Positions 11,501 through 23,126 of a stretch of 64,000 nucleotides of DNA are shown piece by piece. Below the pieces are notes generated by a model. It ran no database searches. It saw only the letters and a list, made by a program, of their open reading frames with translations, and was not told where the DNA came from. Position 1 is the first letter of the stretch, and the number at the start of each line of letters is the position of its first letter. Location of the stretch: NCBI GenBank assembly GCA_038496675.1, contig CM076650.1:20326724-20390723 (forward strand). Reading direction: 5' to 3'. A program made the position numbers and the translations under genes. The DNA comes from Rachycentron canadum. Taxonomy: Eukaryota; Chordata; Actinopteri; Carangiformes; Rachycentridae.

Positions 11501-13395
11501 ACACAGCCACACCACACATTGAACAAACGAATAAGGCGTTGTTTCTGGACTCAAGTTCTTTGTGCATCAGTTGGCATCGTCTGATCAAAAAATGTTATAT
11601 AATCTATAGCCGTAGCATCAGGCTACAGAAAATGTCGTGTTTGAAGATGATTGAGGACAATGAAACGAGGAGGAAAACCAGAATTAAAGTTTCATTGTCT
11701 CCTCATCTCATCCTTCACACTTTGCTGCACAGTGATGGCAGGATACTGATGATGCTGCCAGATACTACACACATGTTTTGATTAGGTGGATATACCTTTC
11801 CTGATTAATTGGATTAATTAAGTGGGTGAACAGTCAGCCAAGTGATAGCATAAGAGGGTTTTGTGTGCTAATTTGATTTGATAGGTGTGCGGTGCATACA
11901 ATTAGGAGAGCTGTGTAGATGTGGCTGTGTGGCAGAGAGTCTGTTAGAGACACTGAGTAAGATAAGTGCGTCCGTGTGAGAAATTGTAACTGACCTCCAC
12001 TGTTGGTTAGCCTGAGGATGAAGAGATGACACAGTGGGAATGGGGAAACTAGTGTGGGTGGTCTTTGGTGCAAAAAAGATACACGGATAAAACACTTCAG
12101 AATTTAAATGGGCTGTGTGGAGCTTTCACCATCAAAAAATCATTAGCACATTAATTTGGAGACATTAATATATTTAGTGTGAACAATCAAAGCTGAGAAG
12201 CGGTTGGTAGTATCGACACGCCACTATGTTGCATGTTAAATAATGCCCCGCTGTGCTGAAACTCTCAGAAAATCTGCTGGAAAGCTTTATAAACACAGAC
12301 AGAAACCATGTTACTGCATAAAAAGAAGACGTCTTCCAGTGGGAATGCAGCTAAAGCCTCTAGAGTTATTTGCCACAACAGATGCTAGAAAACAATGAAA
12401 AATCCCTGTCAACAGAAATTCAGTTAGATATGTATATCAGGATTTATTTAGACAGCAACAACAACAAAAAAAGAATTTGGCAATTAGACTGAATCAATAT
12501 GAAGCATCTTCATTAAATTATGGCCCCTGAACAGCATCTCCCACAGGCACCTGTGGTTGAGTGAGTAGTAGAACCTGAAACAAGCTGAACATCATGGTGG
12601 TGAAAAAATCCTGATACTAATAGTAAAAAGTGAAAGACGACTGAGACGGACATGATGATGATGATGTAAGACTGTATAAAGAGAGTGTAAGTAAACACAG
12701 ATGATGGAGGTTGTAGCAATAAAAAAACTGCAAAGAACAGCAAAAATGAGAATTTTGCCAAAGCTTCAGGATATGTAATTATCACATCACAATTAACTTC
12801 ATTGATCAGAGATTTTGACATTTTGTGACATTCTTTTCTTTTTTGCAAAGAAATAGGTGCAGTGATAAATGTCACCCGACATATTTTCATGAGATATGAG
12901 TCAACATTTAGCTTAGCTTAGGAGTCTTGTCATTGCTGTAAAGCCGCCAGCAACAAGCGGAAACTCCAAAACGATGTGTTCATTTTGTATAATTTAGAGG
13001 AGATGGTAGGAAGTAGTTGTTTTTTTTTTGTTTTTTTTGTTTGTTTTTCCTCTCTAGCTCATCTATACAATATCTAATATATCTATATCTAATATATTTA
13101 CCCAAATGTCTTACTACGGACATAAAAGGGCTGAAAGGCACTATCTCAAGGAAGCACAATACTGACATTACCTAAGTTTATACTGCTGGTTTCTTGCTTA
13201 TGTACACATCCAGCAAATACAGATATTTATTTGGAGGTGCATTTCCGGTCATCTGATGAATTTAAATCTCATTCTTTTTAGCTCTGACTGTTGCTAACTT
13301 TGTCAAACATCTGGTCAATCATTAATATAAACATAAATTGATTTTTGCTGCTTTACAATTTAATTGTCAACACTGTATATAGCAGAAATACAAAG
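8503..13395. other. Non-coding DNA; poly-T tracts, one perfect palindrome, one candidate conserved block
   Basis: No coding family is recognised in any frame. Notable features are poly-T runs (9807-9826 and about 10978-10991), a poly-A run (about 11060-11072) and a perfect palindrome at 10860-10898. A higher-complexity stretch at about 9880-10260 has balanced base composition and may be constrained. The open frames at 9918-10142 and 12513-12890 lack homology or splice support. Confidence 0.4.
10860..10898. repeat. Perfect 18-bp inverted repeat with 3-nt loop
   Basis: The arms aattctttgtaccacagc (10860-10877) and gctgtggtacaaagaatt (10881-10898) are exact reverse complements around cca. It could be the core of a decayed foldback element. 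No flanking duplication was seen. Confidence 0.8.
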
Positions 13396-13403
13396 TAAAG
13401 AAG

Positions 13404-13562
13404 GGTACCACTTTACAGTAAGACTACCCTTATAAAGCATTTATGAATAGTTTATTTAGCTTGTTAAAGTTATAACTTGTTTATAACTTGATTTATAAAG
13501 GGCTTACAAAGTGAGCCCTTTATAAATCCTTTACAATATGTCTACCCTTATAAAGTGGTACC
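13404..13562. mobile_element. 159-bp hAT-like MITE with perfect TIRs and 8-bp target-site duplication
   Basis: The ends are an exact 12-bp inverted repeat: ggtaccacttta at 13404-13415 and its reverse complement at 13551-13562. The octamer taaagaag flanks both sides (13396-13403 and 13563-13570), an exact target-site duplication. An internal perfect 14-bp inverted repeat (13491-13504 with 13514-13527, 9-nt loop) sits near the middle. There is no coding capacity. An 8-bp duplication is the hallmark of the hAT (or P-like) superfamilies, so a non-autonomous hAT element is the best reading. The intact duplication suggests fairly recent insertion. Similar 'ggtaccactttac..taagg..taccctta' repeats are familiar from fish genomes. 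Confidence 0.88.
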
Positions 13563-16342
13563 TAAAGAAGATATGTATATTGCATGTACAAGTTTCTTCA
13601 TGAAGTCTGAGGTTTCTAAAAAGCTACAGCAATCAAGAGTTCACTGTCATGCTCAGCCGTCTCCAACCCTGTGCCACTGAAGTCAGGTTTACACAGGATT
13701 TTGCTGGAGCCAAACACAACAGCAGGTGGTTTCACTGATTAGTTCCTTCCCTCTGACTGAAGGTGCTCTAATCAGTGGAATCAAACGCTCAAGTGTTTGC
13801 TACAGACACACGGCTCTCAATGGCACAGTTTGTTACGCTACCAAGCTACCTTCATCTCACTTTTGGTCTTGTTACTAATGTCGATCTCTTTGTATCAGAT
13901 TATCTCCTTCTCACATGTTCCTGTCCCTTAAGTCCTGTCATCCTCACATCTCTGCTTGCTACTGTCCTGCCCTTCATCTTTCCTCCTTCTTGCCATCCTT
14001 CATGCTGAGGCGTATCCCTCGTCTTCTGACGTGAATAATACATGGCCTCAGAGCCTTCGGATGTGGAGTGAGAATGAGATCCCTGCCTGGGCTGTTTTTC
14101 TGTCGGCTCACCTCCTGGGACCCTCATACTCACAGCGTCTGCCCAGCTGCTGAGAGGAATACTGAGCAACTGTAGTCACACCGTTACTGGCAGCTCACCC
14201 AAGTATACGCAGAAACGCATATCCTTCACATATCTGCTATTTGAGCATCTGAGGCTGACATAATGCAAATAAAATGTATAAAACTTTGATGCAGTCAGGA
14301 TAACAGGCCATCATTTGTTGTTCTCTTTTATGGGTAATTTATTGTACAACTCAAGGAACCATCTTTTCATTGGAAACATCTGCTCACAACAAAACCACCC
14401 GTAATGGAGCACTGCCTTCTGGATCCTTTAATGAAACGACAATTATAAATTCTCACCTGGCTTCTCCTCCACAGAAGCCCTTTCAAAAACATGACATCAT
14501 AACGGGGACAAATGAGAGCGAGTCTCCCTCTAATTGATAATCTCATTATCAATGTCTACCAAGCTATTAACAGCCCCCCTGCTCTGTAGTGCCTGGGTCA
14601 CTGGGTCACTACTGGGACTTGCATATGAGAGCAGCCAGCATTAAATTGGTACAAGCTGGCCAGGCCACCATGTGCTCTAGTAGCTGTCTGCTGTCAAATG
14701 GCTTTGCCGGACAGACACACATTTCAAAGGGGCACCGCCTGCCACCAGCTGCTCTTTGATGATACAAACAGAGGAAGGGACACACAGGAATGTTGGATGG
14801 AGGGATCTGGCAGTGGAGGTGTCAGGTGTCTGAGATTGTTATCACCAAAGCTGACAGTGCCTCTGTACTTCCACTTTGTGAGATGTCGAGATGCACTTCA
14901 GGAGAAGTGTTTGAAGAAAAAGATTCAATAATTCATACAACTTTATGGCCCATATGTCTCTAGATAGTCCCTTGATGTTGGATAATAACATCTGACCTGG
15001 GGCTTTTGTGTGTTCAGCTTCTAAGCTTTGTTAGGATTTTACTGAGAGATTAAATTTGTTTTCGTGAAGGCTTAATGTGCTCAGTGTAAGACTGCCAACA
15101 AACAAATCTAATATCAAATTTGGTACATTCACTGACTCTTGCCAACAGTACAGGAATACATTGTCACTCCAGAGTGACATTTCACCAATCAATCACTTGA
15201 AAATAATTTCCTGGGTTTACTTAATTTAGTTATATCAACAATGTGGTAAATACTTAGTTGCATTAAACTAATTATGTATTAATTGTGTTTTTGGCCACAT
15301 AGGGACAACACAACCAGATGTACAACTGACACAGTATCATTTTATAAAGTTGATAGTAACAGAGTTACTATCTAGAGTTGATGGTAGAAGGTTGGTAAGT
15401 GATTTGTTATTCATTGGCTAAATGCTCCACTTTGTTCACTGCAGCTGGTCCTAGTTGTTAGTTGATAGTTTACAGTGGGTAAATAAGAGTTAAAGATGCT
15501 GAATAGGTGAAAATAATTGGTACTACCAGAGACACCTTTCCCATTACATTAATTTAATCAATTATCATAAGTAGCGATTTAACTTTCTAATTTTTTTTTC
15601 AGTTGACTTAATTGACTTTTGTGAAATCAAGCAACTCCAACATGTGAGTATTTTATCAATCCAGCAATAACAAGTGGCTTGAAATTTATCATGCCACAGT
15701 TTAGTTTGTTTGAGTTCGTGTTCATTTGTATTTCAATCACTGCCAACTTAACTTGCCTAAAAGCCTAGCAAAGCTTATTAATTTCATTTAGTACTAGTTA
15801 GTTTATCGCATACTCAGTGGTCAAATGGCACCCACCTTCAAAATTAACCCTTATTTTGATTTTTAACAACACATCTGTTTGGTTTTGTAACTGCATCTTG
15901 CATAGTTGTATAAGGCCATGGACAGACATATTAACCCAAAACTGCCTTTGTAGTAGTTCCTAACATTTTAGCATGATGACGCATACAGACAGACACACCA
16001 GCCGTGATGCCTGTCGTCATTTCCTCGCCTGAGAAAAAGTTTACCTGATTCTTTATTTGCATCACCTTTGATTGGACAAGATTTACTGATAGTTTGTCCC
16101 TACCTGGATTCACCTTATCAGTGTGATGACCACTGCACTCTCTGCCTTCTACAATTCAACAGCTCCGTGGAATAAGTGTATGCAGCCCTCCCTGTAGCAC
16201 AGTCACTGACAGCTGTCCGGTCAGGCTCGATCATCAGTGGCACTGACAGTTTATTGGTTCTCTTTAAGATACCAAAACTCTTGTGGGAATTCATCTCAGT
16301 CAGAGATGTCGCTAGTGATTAACTGTTGAACTGTTGTTTCTT

Positions 16343-16377
16343 CCATCTACTCCAAAACTTTATTTTGGAGTAGATGG
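16343..16377. repeat. Perfect 15-bp inverted repeat with 5-nt loop
   Basis: ccatctactccaaaa (16343-16357) pairs exactly with ttttggagtagatgg (16363-16377). There are no element ends or coding context. Confidence 0.8.
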
Positions 16378-19300
16378 TTATAGTTATTTTAAAAACAAGA
16401 TTTTTAAAACAAAACAATACCATATTAAATCAAAGATTAAATACATCTCACCTTTGTTAAAAGAGAACCTATCCTGTAAACAGAGCCAAGAATAAAGGAC
16501 AGTAACTATCAATGCTACAAAAATAGTTTCTTTCTGCAGTTGTTATCTCGGCAATCAACATTTGAATATTTTTACCAACACAGCTTCATATGGTTAGAAG
16601 ATGATTTAAGTACTGTCCTATCATACTGCACATTATCATATTTGAAGAAACTGCAGGTGTAGGCAGTGCCTCATATCTGAAGCCAGGCTATACTGTTATA
16701 TAGAACAGTAAAAGTTGGCCATTGGTACAATGTAAATATATCCAAACACATATTGACAGCAAGAGACAAGGAGCGACTTGCTAGTAGAGCCAAAGTTGAC
16801 TGACTGTTCGACATGCAGTCAGATATGGACGTGGATGGCAATGGTGGATGTATACAAAAAAGCTGATCAACAGAATGCTTAGCAAGTGTTTCCTGATGGA
16901 CGCCCACTGGAAGGTGGACTTGAGTGGCAGCCGGTGGTGGAGAGATCCATCATGTCATGACAGGAAGGAGAGGACTATGACGTCTTGGCCTACCCTGAGA
17001 GGCCAGTGCCTGTCAGCTTAATGAGGCTCCCAGTGACAGGTGATGTGGTTGTTAGTGTATGTGTGTTTGTGTGTGTGGAGGGGGGAGTGTTTCACGGAGT
17101 TTGAACAAGTGTCTCGTTAGCATGACTTCCACAGTTGAAATGTCTGTTATTTTGTTTAGCGCATCCCCGGTAGTCTTATGTTCTTTGATTTGTTTCTCAC
17201 AAAGATCACAGGCACTTTTGCCTCCATTTATAACTCTTAGACTTTGGAACAGGTCTAATAACTAGAGTTTTGTTTTCCTCTGTGGTTCAGCACAGATCAC
17301 AAGTCTCACCTGCATCTAAATCTCTCTCAACTTTCTAGCGCAAGTTACCCCAACCTGTGTGAGCACACCAAAAACTTTGTGTATAAATAACTCTTTGACC
17401 CTTTCATGTCTAACTTCCTTTTCTCCTCCAGCGCACCTCCTTGCCACTGAAAGTCCCTCACCTCTTCCCCTCAAACCACCCACTCATCTTCCTTTCCCCA
17501 TGTGTGGGTATTAGGTTCACACAGTAGAATACAGATGAATCCAGCATGGACACTTTTATTGATTTCTCCCACACCACCAGACACAAGGATAATGAAAGGG
17601 TTTTCCTTGCTCTCCCCCCAAGTAGCTTTGCGTCATATTTCAGGAGGTCTGGAAGTAGCTATGGCACAATTTGAAAGAACTGGACAAATTAATACTGATA
17701 CTTTAGACTGTGCTTGTCAGATATGTTCAAGCCGTGGTTATAAGGTGTGTGATCTGTACTGTAACCAAGAGAGCAAAGAATGACAAAAACATTTTTGATG
17801 TTAAGGATTTATTGCCTTAACTGCCTACAGGATATCACAATGAACTGTTTTCAGCACGTTTTCATTTTGGGTGTTATAAGAGAAAAGGAATTTAAGATGT
17901 CTTTGGCAGATATAATGCTATCTCAGGTGATGTCAGAAGAAGTTGCAAAAGTGTAGACTTCCCCAAATCCAGCAACGAGTGAGGAAAATACACTGTGAGG
18001 AAATTAAAAAAAATAAATAAATAAAAATATACTCTTGGCCTTGGAAGGAGCACTTGGTTACTCCTGTAGGTCGTAAGCTATCAGGTGGACGTGCTAATGT
18101 AGCAGCTTACTCAAACAGAAACTGTTTAATCCACGACATTTTTATAGTTAGTTAATTATAAATTAAACACACAAACTTCAAAACTCTTGATATACAATAT
18201 TGCTTTTACCAGAGCAGCATGGTTGCTATTGCACAGTTTCCGTTCAAGGGAGGATGAATGGTTTGGTGTAAGTACAATTATATTTGTTGTTAAGTAGCCA
18301 CCTTGGAAGTTTGTCACTTTCATACCGATAGGAAGGTGATTCAACTCGTACATTGCAGACTGATGGACTGCCAGAAGCGATGGTGGTCATTTGGGAGCAG
18401 CGAGGGGCTGATTTCGCTTCTTTTAATCTGGTCACACTGGGCTGGGTGTGTCTTCATTTGGTTGCTCTGAGCTCTAATGGTTGCAACACTCTGGAGGACT
18501 TAATTACTACCCAAGCAGTGCTTAGAGATACAGAATTTGCCTTTTTAATTACTGCCATTTCCTCTCTAAAAAAAAAAAAGAAAAAAAAAAGCCTCTCTTT
18601 TGTCTTCGTGTGAAAGGAGTTTGGAGAAGGGCAGAGTAGGAGAGACCACAAAGCTGAAGAAATAAACAATCTCACAATGAAGCTAAGGTCCATGGACACA
18701 TTTTAATTTATTGTATTCCTGGGTCTTGAGTAAGAGTCAGATTAGATTGTATTATTGAATGAGAGACATCACTTTGAATTTTCCAGCGTTACAGTGTATA
18801 CACTTAAATGTGTTGTATCTCTATTGATTTCTTCATGAAGCACAGCTCAGATGGAATATTGAGCTATTCAGTTTGAGCCGGCACAGACTGCTCTCCCTCT
18901 GACTTTCTCTTTCTCTGCACCCAGAAGGGCGCCTGGTTTCCACAGCACCGAAGGAAAGGACTCTTATCACGGGAGCATGACAAGCAGGTGCCCAGTGCTC
19001 ACAAGTGATTGGTGTCGGTGCCTGCAGGCGTGAACTTCTGGCCTTTTCCACTGTGACTCTGCATCAGACATGCAGACGATGACAGGCAATCCCAGGTTAA
19101 CGCCCATGAGCTGAGATTACATGGAGAGATGCACACTAAAGCGTTTAATCACATGGTTAATATATTGGTGGTAAAGGATACAAGAAAGTGGGATGTAGCT
19201 ACCATTCCCTGCTTATTTTCACCTGACCACATTGTATTTCAAGGGTACATGAAACTCATTTAAAAATAGCATAGACTGTCCATGTAACCTTATTTGAAGC

Positions 19301-20351
19301 TCTCCTCGAGGTACTTTGAATTCATGAAATGATTTATCAGAGTTGACACATCAATTTCTTTGCACTCAAATTTTGCTGCATATGCTTTTGGTCATGAGAT
19401 TATTTTCTCATGTGCGCTGTCACAGATGTAAATTTTGACAGCTCTTTTTTTCCACCTGCAGTAAAATGCTGTCACTTTTAATAAAACTCGCACATTTGTC
19501 AGTTTTGGAGATTGGCCGTTTTATGGAAATACTGTACAAAATACTGTACTTCATTCTCATCTGTTATATCAAAATTCAGTGGAGCACATCTATCATTCCC
19601 CCTATTTGAAAGGTGTTAACACTATTCACATTGCCACTAATCCTTTTAATTACATGACATCTGCACACTCTCAAGCCAGTACTTCCATATTCACTGTGTT
19701 AAATAGGAAATACAGTAGCCTCCATACATTTGAGAAAAACCTAAGAGAGAATATAGTATATTCAGCTCTCTCTCCCTCTGCTGTCTTCTTCTGCTTTATG
19801 TTGCTTTTCACAGTTAATCATCTCTTTGGTCCATGCAAAAGAAGTTAGAGAAAGTGGCTCTTGGTCAGCTAACTGCCCTCATTGAAAACCAGATTGGTCC
19901 ACCTCTCACTGCCACAGATTTTGCAAATCCCCATCCATAACGTCAGGTCTGCTGTTCCAGGAATGTGGGATTTTGCTTGAAGGTTCCTCTGGCATTTTCT
20001 CAAAAGGTCACCTAAGCCATTCACCATTCAGTTATATGACTTTTAGAGAATGGTTTTTCACTGATATGTTCGATAGTATTGGAACCTTATAGGTGGACCA
20101 AGCCCTTAAGTATTATGGTTATTGATTAAAGGTTAACAGGTTCAGGTGATATCTGTGCAGTATTTTAAATCTGCTGAGCTTGAAGTGGAGGCACTGACTA
20201 GAAATCTTTTGAATATTTTCATCAAAGGACAGATTAGAAAGAAAACTGGTCTGATGTTGATGTAGGTTCTATACAGTACGGGAGGTTCAGTGAATTCTTG
20301 GAGTTTCTGTGATGATTGAATTAACCTTTTTATGAGACTGTCCTCCTGTGT

Positions 20352-20374
20352 AAAAAAAAAAAAAAAAAAAAAAA
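20352..20374. repeat. Poly-A tract (23 A)
   Basis: An uninterrupted homopolymer. No polyadenylation signal or retrocopy body is recognisable upstream. Confidence 0.95.
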
Positions 20375-20764
20375 TTCTTCTGTGCAGCCTATTACAACCC
20401 ACAGTTAGTAGATATGATAGGAACAAAGCAGGAGGTGATGTAGAATAAGGAGCGAATAGCATTAGGAGGTTGGGTGGATGAATTTGTGAATATACTGGAG
20501 GCTGCAGTTTGTTTCCCAGGCAAAACCATTAATCTGTATTGTTTCTTTGTCCAAGACTGTTCAGCAACCTTAGCAGCATGTTTATTATAACCACAATGAC
20601 AAAGGTCAGCTCACCTTTATAGAAAGACAGTAGTGCTTTTAACCAGGATCTTTTCTGCAAAGGGTAACTTGAAGAAAAAATATCTGAGTTTAGATATTCA
20701 TCAGCCCACAATTGTCTATAAACTACCTACATGGACTCCAGTCATTAAAGGTAAAATAAGTTTA

Positions 20765-21275
20765 TCAAGGTATCTTACAGGATAATGTCAGGGTGCCTGT
20801 TCAACTGCTGGAGCTCAATAGTAGTAGTTGGGTGATGCTACAGGGCAATGACGTTAAACATCAAAGTAAATTTACTACAGAATGACTTCAAATGTCAAAA
20901 AATTCACCCTTTGGAGTGGCCCAGTCAGAGCCCAGACCTTAACCCCACAGGGAGGACCTGAAGAAAGCTGTTCACACCAGACTATGAAAATAGCTGAGCT
21001 GAGGCAGTCCTGTAAGAAGACTGGTCTAAAATTCCTCCTGAACATTGTGCAGGTCTGCAGCTGCAGGAAGTGTTTCTTGGTGCCAGAGGAGGCTCAAGCA
21101 GTTGTTCAATCCAGTTTTCACTGGCTCTTTCCACCAGCACTGCAAGACTTTGTGTAAAGATTATAATTGTGTCACTACGTTTGTCTACACTTGTGACTCA
21201 CTATAGATGAAGATTGGATCACATTTTAGGACCAATTAATGCAGAAAACCAGGTCATTCCTAACTTTATAATATT
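20765..21275 (+). pseudogene. Tc1/mariner transposase relic (C-terminal part and 3' flank)
   Basis: The frame at 20829 reads WVMLQGNDVKHQSKFTTE then a stop. This aligns with the Tc1 QDNDPKH motif, with the catalytic Asp replaced by Gly. After a frameshift, codons at 20914-20946 read EWPSQSPDLNP, the motif before the third catalytic residue. The following bases, which would carry the Glu (IEhlW in the family), are deleted, so the frame goes straight to a GRT-stop. A third frame continues REDLKKAV. Further downstream (about 21175-21275) the sequence resembles the 3' flank of fish Tc1 elements (atgaagattggatcacattt). The element is truncated, with several frameshifts and lost catalytic residues. 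Confidence 0.85.
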
Positions 21276-23106
21276 TTGTAGACACAGCACAAAGTATCTT
21301 AGAACTCTGAAACTTCTCAGGCTGACAATGCTTAGAGGGATGTGAACTTGTGATGTGAATTTTTTTCACTGTCTTCCCGCTGCTTATGTATGAGAATGTA
21401 TTGTTTCTGAACTACAGTATTGCAAAAACAAGGCTTTGTCCAAATGGCTATATTCACAGTATTTCTTAAAGACCTGCCATGAGCATAAAAGTTTGAGTGG
21501 CACAGTGCATTTGCATTTATAAAGTCTGGAAGGAATTATATATTTTTCACCATAGCTAAGAGACAGCAGCGCTGACACCCTGTCTGTGCTGCATCCTCTG
21601 CCTTAATAAAAAGTCAGAAAGGTGTTATTTCAATTCGACTCCCATAGATATTATGTCTGGTAAAATCCTTTGGTAATGACACCGTCTGGGTCTCTCTGTT
21701 TTCTTAAATACCAGGCCTTTTACCCTTTCACAAACATTTAGTAATTGGCGGGCCAAACAGAGGCCAGAGTACATGCACAGAGATGTTTTTTGTGTGTGTG
21801 TGCGCACGTACACGCTCACGACCACAGCCGATCTATTCATGTATATGTGTGTATTTCCTTCTCTTCGAGCTAGATTGTGAACATCTGTGATTGGACACAC
21901 AAATGTGAATGTGTGCGCACATGAATGGATGCGCTCAGGAGTAATTGGTTTTGTGTGCAGAATCACCAGTGGAACAGCAGAGGACAGGTGGAGAGGAGAG
22001 GAGGAAGAGAGAGGATCCTTTGCTTCAGCTCATTAACCAACGCCTGTTAGCTTGGAAATAAATTGGGTGAGATTCCACCACTGGAGAGGCTGATTAGTTC
22101 ATTTTTCTCCTCCCCCCCGACTGATCCGTCATAGGTGTACTGAGGCACAGCCGCTTCTCTCACTCTCTCCCTCTCACTCTGTCTCACTTACACACATGCC
22201 GTGTGAGTCCAAGCACCCATACACTCAAATCAGTGGCCCATGGGTCCTGAGACAGATGTGAATGAGACAAGTGTCAGATGACTTGCAGATTGCCATAGCT
22301 CAAAGGTCACCTAGACCTACACTATCTCTGTCTGGCTAGGCTCACGTCCAGTAGTTGGAGCTTCATCCAGTGGGACTGATGGATGACAGAAAACTTCAAG
22401 AAGCAGGCAGAGTGATGAGGATTGGTTAGAGCACTAGGAAAAAAACAACATAAAAACTTTACTGTGTGATGCTGGCGACTCTGCAAAGACACAGACTGCT
22501 CTGCCAGCGATGGTTTTGCTCTACTGATCTCTCCTAACATATGATTCTAAGACATCATCTCACCTTCTCTGTCATTACAGCCACAGTGGAAAATGCCTCC
22601 ATAAAAGCTGAAATTTTCAAAACCTTGGCATGTAGTTAACATTATTAGCATGCTGTTCAAAACACTGGCTGAACATTTAGCCACGCGGAAAGGCCATTGT
22701 CATCCTGAATATAAGCACCCCAATTTGGCAAGAAGTGCAATCCAGAATGGGTATGATTTTTCATAAAATTTCATGCAGTTATTGGCTAGAATATGTGTTT
22801 AGCTGAGAAATGACCCCGAGAGTGGTGGAAAAACACCAAAGCATGTCACTGTTGTGCTACTTCTCACTGCTGTTTTGATGAGTTTGTCAATACATACTGT
22901 ACATGCATGTTCACTCACTCACACAGCCCATCCAAGGCATCCTGCAAAATGCAATGCATTAATAGACGTGAATAGACATACAGAATGCATGAATGCACCA
23001 ATGAACACAAATGTGTGATCAGGTGCACATTCAAATTTTAATTTTACACACGACAGAATGGACTTGTTCAATACTGCATGCACTAATGCACACGCACGTA
23101 CACAGA

Positions 23107-23126
23107 CACACACACACACACACACA
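23107..23126. repeat. (CA)n microsatellite
   Basis: About ten CA units. Confidence 0.9.

Larger units (their letters stand above)
13571..20764. other. Non-coding DNA with candidate conserved blocks
   Basis: No exon is supported. About 13638-13790 resembles a decayed dispersed repeat (ctccaaccctgtgccactga) but has no clear ends. 14400-14720 and 18835-19130 are the most complex, conserved-looking stretches. A perfect hairpin lies at 16343-16377. The 93-codon frame at 17502-17783 shows no recognised domain. Poly-A runs occur near 18570-18591 and at 20352-20374. Confidence 0.4.

Noticed and set aside
17502..17783. 93-codon plus-strand frame with several cysteines
   Set aside because: No recognised domain and no supporting splice or start context. 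The cysteine pattern does not fit a zinc finger or secreted family that I know.
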